DNA from: an uncultured Clostridia bacterium
GTDB taxonomy: Bacteria; Bacillota; Clostridia; UMGS1883
DNA: 55,086 nucleotides
Assembly: GCA_934476455.1 (NCBI GenBank)
Contig: CAKSNY010000013.1
Span: forward strand, 1-55,086
Reading direction: 5' to 3'
Shown piece by piece: positions 51,701-55,086 of this stretch (position 1 is the first letter of the stretch; every line of letters starts with the position of its first letter). The notes under the pieces are model-generated. The model was given only the letters and a program-made list of their open reading frames with translations, was not told where the DNA came from and did no database searches. Both the position numbers and the translations under genes were made by a program.

Positions 51701-51803
51701 GTCTGCAATTCCATGCCCAAAAGGGTGCCCCGCGATATTCCGATGTAGGGTTTTCAAACAATTTTTTGTCAAATCTTTTGCTTTTACTTTTCTTATAAAG
51801 CAT
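48705..51803 (-). CDS. GH106-like glycosidase, copy 1
   Basis: A 1032-residue protein without signal peptide. The start of a TIM-barrel is seen in YRGAPFWAWNCRLQKDEL and MGMGGFHIHTRSGM, then LAWLYDEDRWPSGSAGG, VPAIFTDEPQF (probable catalytic Glu), LTGHMMEES and KRDYPASINYQSPW. C-terminal beta-sandwich domains follow. This group of bacterial proteins is usually annotated only as glycosyl hydrolase; similarity to GH106 alpha-L-rhamnosidases is my best assignment. The ATG at 51803 has AAGGAGG 7 nt upstream. It overlaps GH95 and follows copy 2 by 42 nt, so the three form an operon. Confidence 0.7.
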   Translation of the reverse strand: MLYKKSKSKRFDKKLFENPTSEYRGAPFWAWNCRLQKDELMRQTECLKKMGMGGFHIHTRSGMATKYLGDEFMTLVKECVEKAKSEKMLAWLYDEDRWPSGSAGGYVTKTPLFRERNLTFTTKKEKNIYSKQEATEKGKTYFIAAYDIVLNENGELLSYKYYNENDKAQGTVWYAYCKVNPPVSPGWHNGQTYVDTLNPKAIKRFIEITHERYKKAVGNEFGKTVPAIFTDEPQFVHKQVLPFAQSKSDVLLPWTPDFDETYKKAYGISVTKRLPELFWELPNGKVSVARYYYHDHICERFTQSFSDTCGRWCADNNIYLTGHMMEESTLKRQTAAIGEAMRAYRSFELPGVDMLCNLQELDTVKQAQSASRQYGREGVLSELYGVTNWDFDFRGHKHQGDWQAALGVTARVHHLSWVSMKGAAKRDYPASINYQSPWYEKYAYIENHFARLNTVLTRGKSVVKIGVIHPIESYWLHWGPAENTSLIRQQKDDNFKNIIEWLLFGTVDFDFISEACMPALCKSIGPEIQVGEMNYSVIIVPGCETLRKTTVDILNKFTDAGGKVIFMGEAPRYVDAKPDNKVTLLYERAERIPYEQAALINSLSAYRDIEIRNITGEREKQFLYQMRKDGDCYNLFIARARVLEDKYCSAIGLPVQTVIKIKGEFKPVILNTLTGKEETVSYIAKNGYTLVYYSFFENDSLLLRLKGCKPSKRIIREKSQKEIGKIDFKDKVNYKRGEDNVCILDLAKFSFDTETFSDTEEILRIDMALRKKLGWSFADGQDIQPWAIKEEKTNHFVNLLFEFESETELENTCFCAEEIISLSLNGERVKLNPSGYFVDKAIVKYPLPKLCKGKNVICAKVPFGKRISLEACYITGNFNVRAEGCKKTLCAAESNIGFGDITRQGMPFYGGNIKYYAKINIPEDCDFIVNIGKYAGALTEVKLDERESEKVVFAPYNVKIKNVSKGEHMLEFTFYGNRYNTFGALHNCGDSLWFGSNYWYSSGNAWCYEYNTKPTGILKSPVITMLKGQKND

Positions 51804-51845
51804 ATATTTCCTCCTTCTTGTGTTTAACAGCATCTGAATTCGCAC

Positions 51846-54800
51846 CTACTCAAATATTTCTATGCGCGGCGCCGACAATATTCCCAATTCACGCGTTACA
51901 TATTCGTAGCACCATTCGTCGCCGTCCGTTCGCCATGTAGGCGGGCTTCCTGCCCATTCAAGCTGAGATACGCAGTGCAATGCGCCGAAAGTGTTAAATC
52001 TGTGTCCGTACAATACAAGCTTTATTTTATGTTTTCCTTTTTCAAGCTTAAATGAAAGCGCGTACGGCGAAAAGGCAATCCTACCTATATCTTCACCGTC
52101 AATAAACACCCGTATTAACGCACCGCGAAAATGATTGATGTGAAGAACCGCAGTGCAGCTTTGCGTTTCAATTTCCGTGCGATAGATAACGTTGCCGCCG
52201 TAAAACGGCATTTTTTGCCTGTCAAGGCTCATATATCCGATTTTTTCCTGTGCGGGAACAATTACCGCTTTTCTTCCCGAGAGTTTAACGCCGAAATTTC
52301 CCAAAAGATAACACCACTCTGTATTGGTTCTCAATCCGAGCGGAAGCTGCATAGTTAAAGTATTTTCTCCCTTTAAAATCCCGGGAAGCACAATTTTCTT
52401 TATGCTTCGGTCTGTATAATAGCCGCATACCTTTGAAATTACGGGCTTGTTATTAAGCGTGATTTTTGCATTATCGATATTTTCGCTTGCAAGCTTAACA
52501 TCGCAAAGCTCAGTTTCGCTGTTAATCGTAAAATACAGCTTAATACTGTGCTTTGTCACTTCATGCGGTATTACCCACGGCTGCGGATAATCGTATCCGC
52601 GCGGCGGCATGGAAAGCTCTGCTCTGCAAATATTGTCAAGGCGCAGTATTTCCTCTTCTTCTCTTATCGGCGAATTATCAAGCGAATATCTTGCCCTGTC
52701 GAGAAGCAAAACATTTTCCTCTTCAAGTTCATACTCCGCCTCTGCCGGAAAATAAAGCGTTTTTATGTGGTTTAACCGAACTTTGTTTTCGGGAATTGTA
52801 GCTTTTTTCGGCTCGCCCAACCTTAAAAGTATGCTGTCGCTTTGGTAACGGTTTATATATATCTCTGTAGCGTTATTTTTAAGCTTAAATTCCGTATTTT
52901 CTGTTTTGCCGCTTAACGTGTTATACAATACCGGCGTATACTCTCCCTTAACCCTTATAATAAGCTTCTGCGCGTTTGTTTCCTCCTTGCATTCGGGCTG
53001 CACACACGATGCTATAAACAGCCATTTGCTTTTATTGTCCTCACGCAGATTATAAATCAAATTATCTGTGCGTGTTCCGTCTGTGTTTAGTATATCTATA
53101 TCCCGCTCATCCTTAAGGGCGTCAAGCAGTGAGCACCGTTCAAACGGTATGCGGATATTTTTTTTTGCAAGCTCTTCACAGCCGCTTGAAAAAAGTGCAT
53201 CTGCATATCGGGGTGCTTGCCCCGCAAATATAAGCTTGCCGCCTTTTTTTGAAAATTTTTTAAGTCTTTCAAGCGTGGACGACCGCAGCGTTAAGCACGG
53301 CGTAACGATAACCGCATCATACGTCATTGCGCCTACGCAAAATCCGTTTTCGCTGTCTTTATACTGCATTGGAAGCATTGATTCGTTTATAAAATCGAAA
53401 TCTATACCGCCCCTTAAAAGCCAATTTGTAATATTGCTGAAATTTTCGTCAAGCTGCCTGCACAAATCGTTGCATGTATCTTTCGGTCCAAAGGCAAGAT
53501 ACATACTTTCAAGCGGGTGAATAACAGCCACCTTTACGCAGGGCTTGCCGCGGCTCAGTGCCACATTTATGCGGGCAAAATGGTCTTCTGTGTACTTATA
53601 CTCACGCCACCAGGGCGACTGATAGTTAAACGATGCCGGATAGTCGCGCTTTGCTTCCCCCTGCATCGCCGTCCATGACAGATGCGGCACACGAATTGTT
53701 ACCCCAAGCGCCGCTTGCCAATCGCCCTGAAACTTGTACCCGCGAAAATCAAAATCCCAGCCTGTCACGCCGTACATTTCAGATGCCATTGCTTCGCGCC
53801 TTAATTGATTTTTCACTGACTGGCACTGTTTTGCCGTTCCGAGTTCTACATTATTACACAATATGTCTATACCCGGAATTTCCATATTGCGGTAACAGCG
53901 CATTACATCACCCGAATTTTCCGTTTGCTTATAGGGTGAAATCTCCCACAGCATATGTCCCGTCAGCGCAATGGAATTTTCTTTGCACCAATTTGCCAAA
54001 GCATCCACAAAACACGCCGCCAGCCTTTCCGCAACATAATCGTGATAGTGGTAACGCGGCTGTAAACATCTGCCGTCCTCCTTATTCCACACTATTTCGG
54101 GGAAGCAGTCTAAAATATTATATCCGTATCTTTCTGCAAAGCCTTTTTCAAATTCAGGTGTCCACGGATAAAAGCTGTCGGCGCCGCCCAATGCAAACGC
54201 CTGCGGAATTTTTTTGTGAAAAAGCGGTTCATCGGTAAAAATCGACGGAACAACCGTACCAAAATATCCTCCTACCGCTTCTTTGTATTTTTCATAAGTA
54301 ATATTTATAAAGTTTTTTGTCGCGTTGATATTTAAAAGATCGCCGTAGCGTTCGTTATTATACCACGGCTCTTTTTTTGTAATAACCATATAGGCATACC
54401 ATTTCTGCCATGTCGGTTTATCGTTTTCATCTATCCGCAAATAGCTTATGATTTCCCCTTTTTCATTAAGCTTTACGTCATACACACCGAGCAGTGCATT
54501 TTCTTCGGTTTCGGCAGCCGTTTTTATATCGGTATGCTGCATTTTATTTTGTGTAAAGCGCAAGCAGCGCATACAATAACGCGGCTCTTTTGTTGCCAGT
54601 CCGCCGGCAAAGCCCGAGGGCGCCTTGTCCTCGTCATACAAATAAGCAAGCATATTTTTTTCGGCGGCTTTGTCTGCGCAGTATTTTACAAGGCGCATAT
54701 ATTTTTCGCCCAAATACTGCTCGTCTAAACCTGCCCTCGGATGAATATGAAATCCGCCGAAGCCCATTTCCTTAAAACAGTTTATCTGCTCTTCAAGCAT

Positions 54801-54908
54801 TTTTCGGTCAAGCCCGCTGTTCCAAGCCCAAAACGGCGCTCCGCGGTATTTTTCTGTGGGATTTTTAAATAATTTTTCGTCAAAAGATTTACTTTTTTCA
54901 TAAAACAT
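51846..54908 (-). CDS. GH106-like glycosidase, copy 2
   Basis: A 1020-residue paralogue of the gene just downstream, with the same order of motifs: YRGAPFWAWNSGLDRKML, GFGGFHIHPRAGL, LAYLYDEDKAPSGFAGG, VPSIFTDEPLF, LTGHMLWEIS and KRDYPASFNYQSPWW, then C-terminal beta domains. Length and domain order match copy 1 throughout, but identity is far from complete, so the duplication is old and substrates may differ. The ATG at 54908 follows AGGGGAAA. No signal peptide. It is the first gene of the GH106-like/GH106-like/GH95 set within the window, although the membrane protein gene upstream ends only 22 nt away. Confidence 0.7.
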   Translation of the reverse strand: MFYEKSKSFDEKLFKNPTEKYRGAPFWAWNSGLDRKMLEEQINCFKEMGFGGFHIHPRAGLDEQYLGEKYMRLVKYCADKAAEKNMLAYLYDEDKAPSGFAGGLATKEPRYCMRCLRFTQNKMQHTDIKTAAETEENALLGVYDVKLNEKGEIISYLRIDENDKPTWQKWYAYMVITKKEPWYNNERYGDLLNINATKNFINITYEKYKEAVGGYFGTVVPSIFTDEPLFHKKIPQAFALGGADSFYPWTPEFEKGFAERYGYNILDCFPEIVWNKEDGRCLQPRYHYHDYVAERLAACFVDALANWCKENSIALTGHMLWEISPYKQTENSGDVMRCYRNMEIPGIDILCNNVELGTAKQCQSVKNQLRREAMASEMYGVTGWDFDFRGYKFQGDWQAALGVTIRVPHLSWTAMQGEAKRDYPASFNYQSPWWREYKYTEDHFARINVALSRGKPCVKVAVIHPLESMYLAFGPKDTCNDLCRQLDENFSNITNWLLRGGIDFDFINESMLPMQYKDSENGFCVGAMTYDAVIVTPCLTLRSSTLERLKKFSKKGGKLIFAGQAPRYADALFSSGCEELAKKNIRIPFERCSLLDALKDERDIDILNTDGTRTDNLIYNLREDNKSKWLFIASCVQPECKEETNAQKLIIRVKGEYTPVLYNTLSGKTENTEFKLKNNATEIYINRYQSDSILLRLGEPKKATIPENKVRLNHIKTLYFPAEAEYELEEENVLLLDRARYSLDNSPIREEEEILRLDNICRAELSMPPRGYDYPQPWVIPHEVTKHSIKLYFTINSETELCDVKLASENIDNAKITLNNKPVISKVCGYYTDRSIKKIVLPGILKGENTLTMQLPLGLRTNTEWCYLLGNFGVKLSGRKAVIVPAQEKIGYMSLDRQKMPFYGGNVIYRTEIETQSCTAVLHINHFRGALIRVFIDGEDIGRIAFSPYALSFKLEKGKHKIKLVLYGHRFNTFGALHCVSQLEWAGSPPTWRTDGDEWCYEYVTRELGILSAPRIEIFE

Positions 54909-54930
54909 ATATTTTCCCCTGCCCATCCGG

Positions 54931-55086
54931 CTATTTTTGTCTTTTTCCGTCTCTTATAAAAATTGCACCCAGCAGCGCAATCGTTAAGACAATATGTGTT
55001 AAAAGATTTCCGTACGCCTTTGCCATAAAATCATACGCAATCCATACCAGGCAGTTAGGTATATATATCGCACGGTAATATTTCGC
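54931..55086 (-). CDS. YgjV-like membrane protein, C-terminal end (5' end outside window)
   Basis: Fifty-one codons plus stop of a gene entering from the right edge. They encode YYRAIYIPNCLVWIAYDFMA, then AYGNLLTHIVLTIALLGAIF and a basic tail, which matches the last two helices of YgjV-type small inner-membrane proteins (Asn and Tyr-Asp in the helix, then AYGNLLTH). It ends 22 nt before the GH106-like copy 2 starts and could be in the same transcript. The function of YgjV proteins is unknown. Confidence 0.65.
   Translation of the reverse strand, partial: AKYYRAIYIPNCLVWIAYDFMAKAYGNLLTHIVLTIALLGAIFIRDGKRQK

Noticed and set aside
53633..54238. Open frame of about 200 codons on the plus strand within GH106-like copy 2
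   Set aside because: Antisense to a well-supported gene, Pro/Ser/Arg-rich translation, no ribosome binding site.
1..55086. CRISPR arrays, tRNA, rRNA and known riboswitches
   Set aside because: No regularly spaced direct repeats, cloverleaf-type genes, rRNA segments or recognisable aptamer cores were seen in either strand.

Overview
The window is moderately AT-rich DNA from an anaerobic, low-GC Gram-positive bacterium, most likely a gut- or biomass-associated member of the Clostridia. The evidence is a class III anaerobic ribonucleotide reductase with its radical-SAM activase, a PerR-type regulator, a PPi-type phosphofructokinase, S-layer-homology (SLH) surface proteins, YesM/YesN and LplB/LplC-type carbohydrate genes, a SpoVT-like fragment, strong AGGAGG-type ribosome binding sites and consensus sigma-A promoters. 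No rRNA, tRNA or CRISPR array was seen. The genus is not determined; SLH-anchored glycan degraders such as Monoglobus-like Clostridia are one possibility, which is inference only.

Layout. (1) 1-6.9 kb, minus strand: a consensus promoter overlapped by a long palindrome drives a rubrerythrin-like stub, perR, nrdG, a nrdD fused to a redoxin domain, a secreted papain-like peptidase, a 48-residue CxxC protein started at TTG, a polyferredoxin membrane protein and a lipoprotein cut by the window edge. (2) 7.1-10.9 kb: a DMT transporter, a PIG-L deacetylase, a LOG-type protein and then a stretch of decay (internally deleted MFS transporter, headless AraC/GyrI-like regulator, truncated SpoVT/AbrB-like gene behind a hairpin that can mask its ribosome binding site). 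(3) 10.9-32 kb, minus strand: a 12-gene glycan locus. It encodes an LplB/LplC/solute-binding-protein importer, an HpcH/HpaI aldolase, three large secreted proteins that together carry eight copies of a golvesin-C-like beta-sandwich (two also carry SLH segments and one a GHL10-like barrel), a PIG-L deacetylase, a GH2 beta-galactosidase, a YesN/YesM two-component system and a CBM9-like protein. (4) 32-37.5 kb: an SGNH hydrolase, a divergent FAD oxidoreductase, a metal-dependent hydrolase with an overlapping acyltransferase-like gene, and a nitroreductase. (5) 37.5-38.3 kb: a scar holding a serine-recombinase stump, a 63-nt copy of the pfk gene found 8 kb away, and an element of about 317 bp bounded by imperfect inverted repeats. 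(6) 38.3-42.6 kb: a LacI-controlled set (M81 peptidase, M24-fold protein, ASRT-domain protein) with two matching operators. (7) 42.6-46.3 kb: a LysR regulator divergent from an aminotransferase, then PPi-type pfk. (8) 46.3-55.1 kb: a GH95 glycosidase, two tandem paralogous GH106-like glycosidases and the end of a YgjV-like membrane protein.

Working model (inference). Surface proteins with SLH and golvesin-like modules display or process a glycan. Products enter by the ABC importer, are trimmed in the cytoplasm by GH2, GH95 and GH106-like enzymes and deacetylated by PIG-L and possibly SGNH enzymes. Deoxy-sugar acids may finish through a lactonase-like amidohydrolase and the HpcH/HpaI aldolase. 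YesM/YesN is the likely sensor.
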